NCBI RefSeq assembly: GCF_001625305.1
Contig: NW_017804353.1
Span: forward strand, 632,863-696,862
DNA: 64,000 bases
Direction of reading: 5' to 3'
DNA from: Branchiostoma belcheri
Taxonomy: Eukaryota; Chordata; Leptocardii; Amphioxiformes; Branchiostomatidae
Under the pieces are notes generated by a model that did not search any database, was not told the origin of the DNA, and saw only the letters and a program-made list of their open reading frames with translations. Shown here piece after piece: positions 11,963 through 23,798 of the stretch. The translations under genes and the position numbers were made by a program. Position 1 is the stretch's first letter; each line of letters opens with the position of its first letter.

Positions 11963-12680
11963 ATAAATTGGTGGACGTACCAACTACTAAGTACCTAATA
12001 CCAGCTCAGAAAAGAACAAGAAATAATGCCTTCAAGTACCAAAGTTATCAACCAAGGATTCGATTGAGGTGTTCAAAAACTCATTCTTTTCTAGAACTAT
12101 TGCAGAGTGGAATTTGCTATCACCAAGTATAGTAGGGGCATTATCACTAAATAGCTTTAAACAACATTAAGAGTTACATGTAGATGTTCAAGGGTTGGGT
12201 GTAACAAGTCGTTCGGTTTAATGTAGCCGGCTGCTGCTACGCCGAGTGCATGCGAAGCTGGTGTGTTACGCCGAAGGGCGGTTATACCGGCTATACAGAT
12301 ACAGAAGCTGGTGTGTAACGCCAAAGGGCGGTTATACCGGCTATACAGATACAGAAGCTGGTGTGTTACGCCGAAGGGCGATTATACCGGCTATACAGAT
12401 ACAGAAGCTGGTGTGTAACGCCAAAGGGCGGTTATACCGGCTATACAGATGCTAGTGTGTTATGCTAAAGGGCGGTTATACCGGCTATACAGATACAGAA
12501 GCTGGCGTGTGTTACGCCGAAGGGCGGTTATACAGGCTAATACAGATACAGATACAGAAGCTGGTGTGTTACGCCAAAGGCTATACAGATACAGAAGCTG
12601 GTGTGTTACGCTGAAGGGCTTTTATACCAGCTATACACTGTCAGATACAGATACAGAATACACCCATTGTACAGGCCCTG
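11963..12680 (+). mobile_element. Non-LTR retrotransposon 3' end with 52-bp tail minisatellite
   Basis: A frameshifted remnant of the C-terminal coding region (AFKYQSYQPRI) is followed by GGTGTAACAAGTCG and about eight tandem copies of a ~52-bp unit (GAAGCTGGTGTGTTACGCCG ... GGTTATACCGGCTATACAGA). The units differ by a few bases and the last ones are partial. The repetitive frame in this array is not a gene. Confidence 0.85.
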
Positions 12681-13607
12681 CATAAGTCAAACAGTCCAGA
12701 CACAATGATTCAGCGAGGAAATGTCTGAATTACTTTTCCGATAGACACTGCAATGTTCTTGTAAAGCCTTGTTTCTGTTTTTGCCGTAATTGCGCCCACT
12801 GGAGGTGATTTACACACAGAGTCCTTCATCTAGATTTTGAGTGACATCTTTCCTCATGTAAAAATCAATACCAGAGGCAGTTTGGGAGAACGAAGCGCCC
12901 GCTGTGTATGGAGAGGATTAGGTTTGCTCCAATTTTGGGAATCCCTTGATGGTTCCAATATAATACCTCTTCTTGGAACTGTGTAACAAAAATCAGAGCG
13001 CACGACAAATTGGCTGGTGCGTAACAAAGACATACTTTGGAAGCCAATCAGTCTCAATCGAATTCAACTGTACAGAGAGGAATTAATGACGAAGAACTTT
13101 GGAAAACAACCTTGACTCTTGGATGGAAAACACGTCATGAAAATCTTGCATGTGATGTTGATCTTCAGGAAGTGTTTTTTTCACTGATACCGAAAATCTT
13201 GTCAAATTTGCAGTGGTTTTATGTTTTTTGATGACCTCTCCACTGTAAATTCCTCACTCTCTGGGAATATGCATTTCTAGTTATTAGTATATATATATAA
13301 ATGTACTACAAAATTGTTTCAACTGCAGAGTTTGATTACTGCGAAAACCTTCTTTTGCTTTTTGCTGCCATTAAATTAAGTCCCCGTGAAAATAAATGAG
13401 TTCACAGTTAAACAACTGATAGGAAGTCAAGACAAGCAAAAGTTCAGCAAAGGGAGGGCTACAAGTACAAAATTTTTACTACCTTTTATTCAACAACTTG
13501 CAGCGTTACATATTATTACATAAATGACTTCACAGTTGAACAACTGATTGAGAAACATGTTCAGAAGTCATAGACAAGCAAAAGATCAGTGAAGGGAGAG
13601 TTGCAAG

Positions 13608-13836
13608 TAACATCTGTATCCATAATGTATCACCATAGTCCATAATATTGCCACCTTGAGAAAAAGTGTACTTAAAGATATTTTTACTGCAACATACCCT
13701 ACAAAAATGTAGGTATGTACATTTGAGGTGTGCAGGAGTGCATACCAAAAGTGTTGCAGTAAAAATATCTTAAAGCACACTATTTCTCAAAGTGGTGATA
13801 TCATGGACCCTGGTGATATTATGGACACAGATGTTA
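13608..13836. mobile_element. Foldback element, ~220-bp near-palindrome
   Basis: Starts TAACATCTGTATCCATAATG and ends with the inverted ATTATGGACACAGATGTTA; the inner arms AAAGATATTTTTACTGCAAC are also inverted. Other copies: 22004-22226, 28119-28327 and 40036-40253. Confidence 0.88.
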
Positions 13837-14250
13837 TATTTTACTGCCTTTTATTCAACAACTTGCAGTGTTATACTTTTGAATGATGGGGCACAAGACC
13901 AACCAAGGTCTTCCATCTGCTATTAGCTGCCCCCTTGGGGTTAAAATCTCATTTTTGAAAACACTGCGTGGCATTTCACATGCAACATATTGATCCAGTG
14001 GGTATATAAAAGTACAGAAACTTAATGAAGGATCCTCCATTTTGTTAAATTATTTAACGTTCATGCGAAGAATCACCGACGGCATGACAATTTTTAACTT
14101 TAAGGCGTTTTCGGGGGAAAAAATGATCAATAGCTCCTTATTTACTTTTCATGTCCAATTACTTAGCTGTCATAATTTTGGCCCAGCTGGATTTGATAGC
14201 GTTAGAAAATACAACAGGTGCCAATTTTGGCAATTTTCAAGAAGACTTGC

Positions 14251-14522
14251 TTCTACACAAGCACGTCGGCAGAACGTACTGCGCCTGCGCAGAAGCCTGT
14301 ATTTTCGTGTTTTTCGTTGGGTTTTTGGTCAACGTTGCATCAGAATTTTGCCTGTTGCAGAGGATATTCTTTCCGACATGACATTTGGAAACTACTGTCG
14401 AAATGCTAACCTTATATGAGCGAATACAACCTTATATGAGACATTCTGCTGAAATGCTATGTACTGTTACATTACGGGTTTCGCGCAGGTGCAGTACGTT
14501 CTGCTGACGTGCTTTCTACACA
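14251..14522. mobile_element. TIR element with 9-bp target duplication
   Basis: Element 14260-14513 starts AGCACGTCGGCAGAACGTAC and ends with the inverted GTACGTTCTGCTGACGTGCT. TTCTACACA flanks it on both sides (14251-14259 and 14514-14522). Related copies: 32290-32543 (reversed, one end degraded) and 61337-61575 (7 of 9 flank bases alike). A 9-bp duplication fits Mutator- or Merlin-like transposition. The frames inside are not genes. Confidence 0.87.
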
Positions 14523-15407
14523 TGATTAAAATTCCAAGTGCAGTTGTTTCCTAGGGATAAACTCGTTATATACCGGTTATGTAGCCGCAGGTGAAACAAA
14601 TGGCAGAATGTTGATAGCAATTCAAATTATGCGTGCTTGTAGATATGGTTGTTTCTGGATATCATTTGTTTTTACACAGCAAACAAATGTATTTTAGACT
14701 GGGGGAGGGCTAGTTTTTAGTGTTGATTGTCACTTACGTACTTACAAGTATGGAAATATTCTTTATTCTTTTGGGTGGCTGGTTTGTCTAAGTAAAACAT
14801 CTACTTCATAACTGTGAGCATGCTATTGAAAAAAACAAACATTGACACAACATTGACTTAGTCTCACGAGAACATAATTATTTGCCATGGATGCTCAGTC
14901 ATAGATTTTTCTCCCCTTTTAATATTGACAGAAGACAGGAAAATAGCATTACACAATTACAAGTACATGTAGCTGGTGTGTTTAACCGAATGGCGGTACG
15001 GTTATACCAGCTATACTGATACGGAATTTCAAAGGCAACGACACTTTTTGTCCCTTTGCTCTGACACCACAACACATCAAACTGCATATCTTTGTACATC
15101 CTCTCTTCATCACCGGAAAGCCCTCCTCTGTATCCGTGATCTTGACAAAGTAGAAGACTTTGTTGAGAGCCCCTATTTGCATCCCCGGTAACTAAGACTC
15201 AGTGCCTGCTCGGTTGAACTTGACAGTGAATATTGGATGTGGCGTGACGCTGGGCTGAAGAAGAGGCCCTCCGTCCCGCCGCGAGACGTAATGAGTCCGG
15301 GGTGGGCCAATTTGGCCACCCTCCACTCATTATGAGCCGACGTGATTGGAGAGAATCTTCAGCCGCAGCGTGACGCCACACACAAACCAGGCTACGATTG
15401 ATTTTTT

Positions 15408-15772
15408 TCTCAGATCTCTTCTTTTTTCATGTCTTCTCTTTGCTCTTCTCCCTTTCTTCTCTTTTTTCTTTTTTCGTCTTTTTTCATCTCTTCTCTGCTC
15501 ATCTTTCTTCTCTTCTCATCTCTTCTCATCTTTTCTCTTCTCATTTCTTCTTGTCTTTTCTCATCTCATCTCTTCTCATCTTGTCTCTTTTCCTCTCATC
15601 TCTTCTCTTTATGTATAAAGTATTCTCTTCTCTTTTCTCTTCTCATATCTTCTTTTCTCTTCTCTTTTCATCTCTACTCATCTCTTCTTTATGTATTATA
15701 TCATCTCTTCTCTTCTTTATAAGTAATATCTTCTCTTTTCTCTTCTCTCTCTTCTCTTGTGGCCTTCTTGTA
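15408..15772. repeat. CT-rich low-complexity tract (TTCTC/TCATC)
   Basis: About 360 bp of TCTTCTCATCTCTTCTCTTT-like pyrimidine repeats. The open frames here encode only Ser/Leu/Phe runs and are not genes. Confidence 0.92.
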
Positions 15773-15779
15773 TATTGTA

Positions 15780-16795
15780 AATGAAGAATTCTTTTTTCTT
15801 CAGATGTTTATATGCAACTATAGATAGAGGTCAAATTTGTGTGCACCATTTGAAGTGAGGACAGGGCCAAGGCAAATTGTTGTAGCCCTCTACTCTGAAT
15901 GATTCTTTTTCTTCAGATGTACACAACTACATATTGTCAGAAGTAAAATTTGTGAGCACTGTTTGAAGTGAGGACAGGGCCAAGGCAAATTTAGTTGTTG
16001 TAGATATCCCATAAAACCACATGACAGACGATCTATGTCAGTGAAAGGAGGTTACAGGGTCGTTGACCTGCAGTTCCTGCCAATTTTGTAGATAGCTCGT
16101 AATTCGAGGCCAGCGACCTCCTTGCGAAAACAGATGGCAGTTCTTCTACGCGTACTTTAGGAGGCCGGTAACAAATGATCAGCATTAAAACAACACAATT
16201 ACAGCACATCGACTTTCCATCGTGTGATCTATCAATAGAAAGATAAACATGTCAGGTTTTTGGACATACGTGCAATTTTCTTCACAAAGGTCAAGCAGAG
16301 TCATGAGAATGCAAATTTTACTTTATTTGGAGATGGAGTTGAAAAATTGTGCAATTTTTTCTGTGCTTGTTATTTTGACAAGTATACAAATTTCAATACA
16401 GATGAAAACACAAATTTGACATAAATAAACACATTTGATAAAAAAAAATTTAAAAAAAACACACAAATTTGACAATATGACGTCATGGCCTTTTTAAAAA
16501 ACTTTCTTGATATATCAGCTATGATTGTTCATTTCAAAGTAAAGCCTAGAAATAAGCTCTATATTTATTAGAATTTTCAAGTTTTATGCAACTCAAAGAA
16601 GCACTAAAAGCAGCTTGATGTGTCCATAGTACGTTTACTTTATTCAAAGAATGATGCATATTATGTTTTGCCATTACGGTCCATTCCAAGTAATTAATGA
16701 ACAGAAAACCAATCAATTCAGCAGTAATCCAGACTAGATTTGGGGGTTATCACATTAAGATTAACCTCCAGACTATGAATATTAATGTCCTTAGG
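15780..16795. other. Intron stretch with a short direct repeat only
   Basis: TTTGAAGTGAGGACAGGGCC with CAAGGCAAAT occurs at about 15848 and 15961, ~110 bp apart. The rest is AT-rich with no coding signal. Confidence 0.65.
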
Positions 16796-16797
16796 CT

Positions 16798-17135
16798 AAG
16801 GAAAAAAATGTTGTGTTTCCTGTTTCCCGACTGACCCAGAAAAAACTGCTGACCCTAGCCTTCTTTTTGGGTGGATCCCTGAAAGGGACATTAATTTTTC
16901 AAGCTGATTACCATTTTCTAGCTCCATGATCTGACACAGGCGATGAAACCTTCTACATTTGGTTTTTCCAACATTGACATGGAAAAATATAAGTGTCCTC
17001 ATGCAAGTTTTACTGTGTTAAACTAAGTTTATCACTAGAGATGGCCAAAGTCTATTAAAAAAAAAAGAAAGATAAAAAGAAAATCCCTACCTACCAGCCT
17101 TAATTTTTTCAGGACTGAAACAAGAAACACATTGT
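16798..17135. mobile_element. TIR element (AAAAAATGTTGTGTTTCCTG), second copy
   Basis: Starts GGAAAAAAATGTTGTGTTTC and carries TATCACTAGAGATGGCCAAA. The terminal inverted end is degraded (GAAACAAGAAACACATTG). Confidence 0.75.
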
Positions 17136-17400
17136 TTTCCTATGCCTTAAGACATTTTGTCCTGCCTACATGTATATAGATTTTTCTGCTGAGGCTTTTA
17201 TGGGTGTAATTATGCATACTTTCATTTAACGCAGGAAAGCTGGTGTAAATCTGTTGGGAATACATTGATTTTTCTTTCATTTTGAGATAATTAGTACATG
17301 GTAAGGAATATACATATTTAACAATAATAGTAATAATTAACAATAATCACTGAAGAAATGGCTGAAAAACACCCAACCAACCAAACAAATCAATCTGTCT

Positions 17401-17568
17401 TAAAGGAGTACTAACCTCCAGAAGGAGGTGCTATATTTCAACACTTTACAAACATGCGCCGCGCAACTCGTACAAGCGAAATTATGTAAAAAGTCGACTA
17501 GTTATGTATTCATTGCAGCATGATGTATCGGAAAACAGCACTTCCTTCTGGAGGTTAGTACTCCTTTA
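17401..17568. mobile_element. Short TIR element
   Basis: TAAAGGAGTACTAACCTCCA at one end and inverted TGGAGGTTAGTACTCCTTTA at the other; the arms continue through GAAGGA. No coding capacity. Confidence 0.82.
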
Positions 17569-18195
17569 AAATTTGTATACTTTTTGCTAGCAGATGTTCT
17601 CTTCTTTTCTTTTTGCTGCAACTTTTTTTGGAAAAAATCCAAGAAAGAACATTTATTACATTCACGTAGCTTTAGGGCCTCCAATATTTCATCTTTTATA
17701 ATAATCTTTCCTCTTAGTTTTTTGCCATATCTTTTTTGGAGGAGATCCAAGAACGAACATTTTATTACACTGGTATAGCTTCAGGGGCCTACGATCCCTG
17801 TTGCCTTCAAGTACATTGGACCATGTGACTCAGAGTCAGGTATATTACTTCATCAGTTCATAAAAATGATCATTTATAGTCAACATTTCCAGCGAGCTTT
17901 ACCCTAAGGAGTTTTATGGTTAATCATTTAATTGCAATACATTGTAAATCCCATGCCGTTAGTAGCACATTTGGGGCCTGTGTGTAACTATGCATGCAAG
18001 TCCCAATGGAGCTTGCACATTAAACAATATGATACTTACATCGTATATATGTACCTTGAGCTCTGCAAAGATGACAGAAGTCTGCACTGACTTGATTTTA
18101 TGGAGGACATCCACGTGTGCTCACTTTTTGTCCATTTAAAGGTTTGCAACCACAATTTGTTCCTCTAGGTACATTGTACTTGATGAGTGATAGAG

Positions 18196-18376
18196 GTCTG
18201 AGTGAGTGAGTGAGTGAGTGAGTGAGTGAGTGAGTGAGTGAGTGAGTGAGTGAGTGAGTGAGTGAGTGAGTGAGTGAGTGAGTGAGTGAGTGAGCGAGCG
18301 AGCGAGCGAGTGAGAGAGAGAGAGAAAGGGAGAGAAAGGGAGAGAGAGACAGAGAGAGAGAGAGAAAGGAAAAGGA
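18196..18376. repeat. GTGA microsatellite grading into GAGA
   Basis: (GTGA)n for about 100 bp, a few GAGC units, then GA-rich sequence. Every unit is also a GTGAGT donor hexamer, but no exon is near. Confidence 0.95.
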
Positions 18377-18968
18377 GAATATGCCAGAGAAAGTGAAGCA
18401 GGGCTCAAATTACCACTTGTTTGTTTGTTTGTTTGTTTAAGGAACCCACAAAAGGAGACAATACAACCACTACTCTTCCTAGAGTCCTCTTACATATGTT
18501 GTTAAATCCAAACATTTTATTATTAAATGCATTCACTTCCACCCAAAAACATTGCCTTATATTACTAACATTTGCTATCTAGTAATAACAATAATACAGT
18601 AAACCACTTGCTTGCACCACCAACAAGTCTTCCAAAATTAAAAGCCAGAAAACATTTACTATATTTCATGAGGAAACTGAAAACATTTTCATAGGTTTTC
18701 CCTGAAAACATTTTTGTAGGTTTCACGAGAACTTAAGAACCTTAAGTGCCCATGTCTGCGAGGAATGTTAAGTAACTGTCTAGTCAGTCCATTAAGCCTG
18801 TCCTCACAGCCCTCCGCACAGGTCGTGACAAATGACTCGGGTCCAGCAAATACGTCTTCCCCGCTCCCAGGCCCCGCAGCTTCCAAATGAATCCCCGTTG
18901 GTGGAGAAGGCTGACACATTGGGTCCATCAGTGATGTAACAAATGTGCAGGACTTTGTCCTATTACCA

Positions 18969-19301
18969 TGGCTTGAAATACAGGGTGCATGTGCACCTTA
19001 GTGCACCCAACATTGGAGCTGTGCACCCAATTTTGCACCAGAGCACCCAAATATTTTCATAGATTTATGTCTGTAAACTAAGGTGTTGAAATATTCTTAA
19101 CATCTAAGTGTCAGGAAAATAATGAAATCATTGTTGTACAATTGTAGTACTTTTCTTTAGAAATGGAACACAATTTTTTTTTGCTGACGTTCTTCTTATT
19201 GCGTTCTATACGGTGCCCCCCCCAAAAAAAAATTTTGTGCACCCAATTTTTAGGTTGGGTGCACCAGTGCACATATTTCCAAAAGTGAATTTCGAGCCCT
19301 G
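18969..19301. mobile_element. hAT-like non-autonomous element
   Basis: Inverse orientation copy, from GGCTTGAAATACAGGGTGCA to GTGAATTTCGAGCCCTG, with the same GTGCACCCAA internal motifs. Confidence 0.75.
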
Positions 19302-19437
19302 AATTGTAACAAATGTGCAGGACTTGTCCTATTCCTCATCCACCCATTTACGTAAATGACTCTGTCCATGGTGCTGATTTTGCAGCTGTATGCATCAACT
19401 GGTCTGTCTGCAGCCTTCGATAACAGTTTTCAGTCTG

Positions 19438-19975
19438 AAACCTGTGGAATGGGTGATAAGAGTGCTTTAGCCAGGAAACTGGAGAAATTCATACTCTAGT
19501 AAATCTACAAAAAAATTATTTTTGTGCTTTATAACCGAGAGGAACGAAAAAGAAACTACATGACATGAAATAAAACCTGTGGAATAGGTGATAAGGGTGC
19601 TTTAGCTATTAAAATGTTGAAATTCATATCCTTGTAACTCTAACAAAAATTATTTTTGTGCTTTATAACCAAGAGGGACAAAAAACAAACTACATGACGC
19701 GAAATAAAACCTGTGGAATAGGTGATAAGGGTGCTTTAGCTATTAAAATGTTGAAATTCATATCCTAGTAACTCTAACAAAAATTATTTTGTGCTTTATA
19801 ACCAAGAGGGACAAAAAGAAACTACATCACATGAAATTAAACCTGTGGAATAGGTGATAAGGAATCCGATGCTTTAGCTCGAAAAATCGTGAAATTTGTA
19901 CTCTACCAAAATTATTTTAATTTGTGTTACATGATCAAGAGGGACAAAAAGAAACTACAATGTACATCACATGTA
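19438..19975. repeat. Tandem repeat, ~125-130-bp unit, four copies
   Basis: CCTGTGGAATAGGTGATAAG starts each unit; GTGCTTTATAACCAAGAGGG and ACAAAAAGAAACTACAT recur. The last unit is the most diverged. Confidence 0.9.
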
Positions 19976-20201
19976 ACACTTACTAAAAAAAGTAATATCC
20001 ACTAAATATAACTTAAACCTCATAGTTCATGTCTTGCATACTTTCTGCTATGAATAGCTGCTTATATTTCTATTCATGTGGTATGAGGAGCCCATTTTAA
20101 TTATTCATTATGAAATGTCCCAGATCCTAATTCTTTGTACATGTATGGCATGTTTTGGTAGTCTTCTTGAATATATAAATGCCCTAGTTACATCCACTTT
20201 A

Positions 20202-20574
20202 GGCCACACCAATTTAATTTGTTGGTTCTTGGATTTTTTCAGAAAAAATATGAAGCGACAGGGCGAAATAAAATAAAAAATAAAAACAGGTCTAGGCATC
20301 CTATCATAGCCCCAAATGCTAAGATAGGAGCCAAGAAGTCAACACAAAAGGCTGGGTTAATGTTTAAACAATGAATTTTGAACTTTTAATCAAACCACTG
20401 CATTGATAGATGGATTTAAACTGTAATAACTAGGAGAAAGGACTTTCCTCAACTGTTGGAAGCAAAATATGAGCATATTTGAGTTGATTCAGAACCAGAA
20501 TTTTTTTTTTTTTTGCAAATCAGGAAAAAATGAAGAGGCGAATCCGAGAACCAACAAATTAAATTGGTGTGGCC
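20202..20574. mobile_element. MITE family GGCCACACCAATTTAATT, Harbinger-like
   Basis: A 373-bp element with ~35-bp inverted ends (GGCCACACCAATTTAATTTG) flanked by TTA on both sides. The interior includes AGGTCTAGGCATCCTAT and TTTTAATCAAACCACTGCAT; no coding region, so non-autonomous. Confidence 0.85.
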
Positions 20575-21140
20575 TTAGGACATGATCGTGTGTATGAATG
20601 TTGCTGTGCTTCATAATCACAATATAATGTCTGTAATTAACCTCCATTAATTAATCATTTTAAAATGATAATAGGTATATGGTAAAGCAGGTTAGGCCCA
20701 GAATGTAATGCTTATGAATAAATATAAGCTCTACCTTGTTTTTTTAATACAACTGTTACTGTAACTGTTACAATAATTTTGCAGCCTTACATTGCAGTCA
20801 TTTTATTCTTGATGAATAATCATTGTATATAGAAAGCTATGATCCCACCTCTTTCATGCAGTTTAGCTGCAGAACGTCTAGGTTCAAGAATAGTGTTTAA
20901 CCTTTTATTGTTGAGCTGCTGAATCATTCTTGATAAATTTTAATGTGTATCATGCCCCAATTCAGCCATGTAAGGCTGTAATGGTATGTGTGTTGTGAAT
21001 AATAAATAGACCAGTAATTAAAAAAAAAATTTTCCATTTATAATGTACTAGTACTAATCACATCCAGGTATCGAAGTATTGTTTTGAGTGGCTCATTTGT
21101 GAGTCTAAAAACACTAATTTCTTTTTTTTTTATTTTCCAG

Positions 21141-21256
21141 CATGTTTGCCAAGGAGAGAGAACGAGTAGAAAACAGGAGGGAATTTTTGAAGATGAGACG
21201 CCAGGCCCAGATAGAAAAGGAGCTGAACGGATACTTGGAGTGGATCTGCAAAGCCG
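21141..21256 (+). CDS. Cav2: Cav2 exon: proximal I-II linker with beta-subunit alpha-interaction domain
   Basis: Acceptor TTTCCAG, donor GTATGT; phase 2 to 1. It encodes [17 protein letters not shown] and then the alpha-interaction domain [17 protein letters not shown], which binds the beta subunit groove. The key Leu, Gly, Tyr, Trp and Ile of the AID consensus are intact. The vertebrate Cav2.1/2.2 QXXER motif (QQIER), linked to G-beta-gamma modulation, reads AQIEK here. The Glu pair that completes the AID comes from the next exon, of which there are two versions. Confidence 0.96.
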
Positions 21257-21316
21257 GTATGTCCCTCTCTACCCCTGCTGATGTGTCTGTCTTGCGCTGC
21301 ATTCAGTTCACAATTA

Positions 21317-21706
21317 GGCCACACCAATTTAATTAGTTGGTTCTCAGATTTTTTTCAGAAAATATATGAAGCAACAGGGCGAAAAATAAAAATAAAAACA
21401 GGTCTTAGGCGTCCTATTATAGCCCTAAATGCTACAATAGGAGCCATGAAGTCAACACAAAATTTGGATTAATGAATGAATGAAAGACCTTTAATATTTA
21501 ACAATGAATTGTGAACTTTTGATCAAACCACTGCATTGATAGATGAAAAAACTGTGACAACTAGGAAGAAAAGGTCTTTCCTCAACTGTTGAGGGCAAAA
21601 TATGAGCATATTTGAGTTGATTCAGAGCCAGAATCTTTTTTTTTTTTGAATCAGAAAAAAATGAAGAGCCGAAAACCTTGAACCAACAAATTAAATTGGT
21701 GTGGCC
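21317..21706. mobile_element. MITE family GGCCACACCAATTTAATT
   Basis: A second copy of the same family, in the intron right after the AID exon. The right flank is not TTA, so the target duplication has decayed or was lost. Confidence 0.82.
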
Positions 21707-22003
21707 AAAGACACAGCAGTCCCATTTGCATGTAAATTGTGCAGCACTCATCATTTGTGACTTATAAAGTGCTTTGTAGATGTGGGCTTAGATCATTTAC
21801 CTCCGTACTTGCAGTCCTGTGTTTTAGCATCGATTGTGGCATGATCTTGTTGACCTCATTCATTATGAAGCCGTTGCACATTGTTGCGCATGTGATGTCC
21901 CGAAGTGTGGGGCATGAGTAGCCCTGGAATGCTTGACATGCTTTGCACAATCCCTAGAATATTAAAAGGCTTAGTGTTTGACTGTACACCTGCGTATACA
22001 TTG

Positions 22004-22226
22004 TAACATCTGTGTCCATAATATCACCAGGGTCCATAATATCACCACCTTGAGAAACAGTGTGCTTAAAGATATTTTTACTGCGACATACTTTTGGTAT
22101 GCACTCCTTCACACATCAAATGATTGTACATACCTAGGGTATGTTGCAGTAAAAATACCTTTAAGCACACTATTTCTCAAGGTGGCGATATTATGGACCC
22201 TGGTGATATTATGGACACAGATGTTA
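22004..22226. mobile_element. Foldback element
   Basis: Same family; starts TAACATCTGTGTCCATAATA and ends TATTATGGACACAGATGTTA, an exact inverse of its start. Confidence 0.88.
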
Positions 22227-23139
22227 TGTAATGTTTTAAGTTTTATTTCATCTTGATTCACAAAAGTAGACGTATATTTCAGTTACTGTTAAAGATATTT
22301 TGGTTGATATTTTTTTGATAACAAATACATTTTGGATAGTTAGCAATCTCTTTACTTTTAACTATTCTATTAATAAGCATATCAAATGTAGCATTGGTTA
22401 TATCTTTTCATATGTTTAATATCAATCGCTTGAGCTTTAAGTGTCATAACTTTTCTTTCATTGGGAAAAATAGATTGTTTCTTTTTCATTGTATAATCAG
22501 AGAAAAAATTTTCTTTCTTTCTTTTTCCTGCATCTGAAAATTTGCATGTTGATATGTAGAGCTGTACTGTGCTTGTGTCTTGCATCTTGTTCATATACTA
22601 GATGTTTCGATTTGCTGTATCTAATTGCCTCTCTATAAACATGTGGCCCTTCCTATCCAACACTAGATGTCATTGTGTACAATGTAGGTTCAAGAAAGAA
22701 ACCCTGAGGTACACCATGTTCTGGTGAACATACATTTGTACATGGCCTCTTTAGGGTAAATTCATAGCACTACAAATATGTCTTCCCTGCATGCATGACT
22801 AATGTTCTACAGAAACATTGTTTCAACAATTAATTTGAAACACAGTGAAATCTCCCTTTCCCTGAACTACTGCAAAAAAAAAAATCACTGCAAAAATCTC
22901 ACAATTTACAGTATCTGATCTGAAACCACCAAAACACAAAAATAAAAAACCTTCCTTTGTCAGGAAAAAAATCATAATAAAACTGCCTCGCTGTGTGCCT
23001 GCAAAGCTTGTATGTTACATCAAGGGGCAGTTCTACCAGCTACATGTATACAGATACAGATCATATTGAACTGGAATGGCCACATGTTGTGGGGTTGTGG
23101 AGGGTTCTCAAAGATGTCTGTGTGTCTCTTTCTCTACAG

Positions 23140-23172
23140 AGGAGGTGATTCTTGCTGAAGCTGCCCAGCGTG
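23140..23172 (+). CDS. Cav2: Cav2 short alternative I-II linker exon, version a
   Basis: A 33-nt exon between CTCTACAG and GTTAGT, phase 1 to 1, encoding EEVILAEAAQR. Its first seven residues equal those of the exon at 27999-28046, with synonymous differences only in the shared part (GTG/GTA, ATT/ATA, CTT/TTA, GCT/GCA). Both exons have matching phases, so either can join AID exon 21141-21256 to exon 29129-29176. Mutually exclusive or cassette use is likely but is inferred. No transcript evidence is available here. Confidence 0.82.
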
Positions 23173-23233
23173 GTTAGTCTGTCCTTTCTGTCTTTCCAAA
23201 CTTCCCTGCACTGAACTTTTAAACTTTCCTTTA

Positions 23234-23798
23234 GGCCACACCAATTAATGATGTTTACCGAAGGAAAACGTATTGTTTTTGCTCTGTTTCTTCTTCCGTT
23301 CCAAACACTGACCTCTGATCTGGTCAATGACATGAACCAGACCATCCGTTACCATGGTAACTGGTGTTGGGTTACATAATGTTGCAATTTTCTAGTAGGA
23401 GGGAATTAGACTCCTGTCACCATATATGTGAATGTGTTTGAGTAAGAATTAACAGAGCAGACCGAATGCAAACTCAAGGTAAATGTTATGCATTTGCTTT
23501 GCAAATGTTACCTTTCTAGTTTGATTTGTTGGTTCTTGGATTTCTTCAGGAAAAATATAAAGCAACGGGGCAAAAGAAAGGCCTAGGCATCCTAAGATAG
23601 ATCCAATTGCTATGATAGGAGCCATGGAGTCAACATGCTAGGCTGAATTCTAATTCAAACATTGAATTTTTAACTTTTAATCAAAGCACTGCACTGTTAG
23701 TGGGAACACCGTTACAGTAACAACTCATTCCTTTTTTGCAAATCAGAAAAAAGTGAAGCAGGCAAATCTGAGAACCAATCTATTAAATTGGTGTGGCC
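23234..23798. mobile_element. MITE family GGCCACACCAATTTAATT with a nested insertion
   Basis: Both ends and flanking TTA are present. The sequence is interrupted at about 23250-23518 by a different repeat (ATGTTTACCGAAGGAAAACG to ATGTTACCTTTCTAGT), after which GATTTGTTGGTTCTTGGATT resumes. It starts about 60 bp after the short alternative linker exon. Confidence 0.83.

Noticed and set aside
12246-12685. Repetitive frame with RLYRLYRYRSW motif, seen also at 34531-34746
   Set aside because: A product of the 52-bp retrotransposon tail repeat; the frame is set by repeat length rather than selection.
14042-14419. 125-codon frame
   Set aside because: It runs into the TIR element at 14260-14513 and has no recognisable similarity.
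15346-15784. Overlapping frames of 90-128 codons
   Set aside because: Low-complexity CT tract; Ser/Leu/Phe only.
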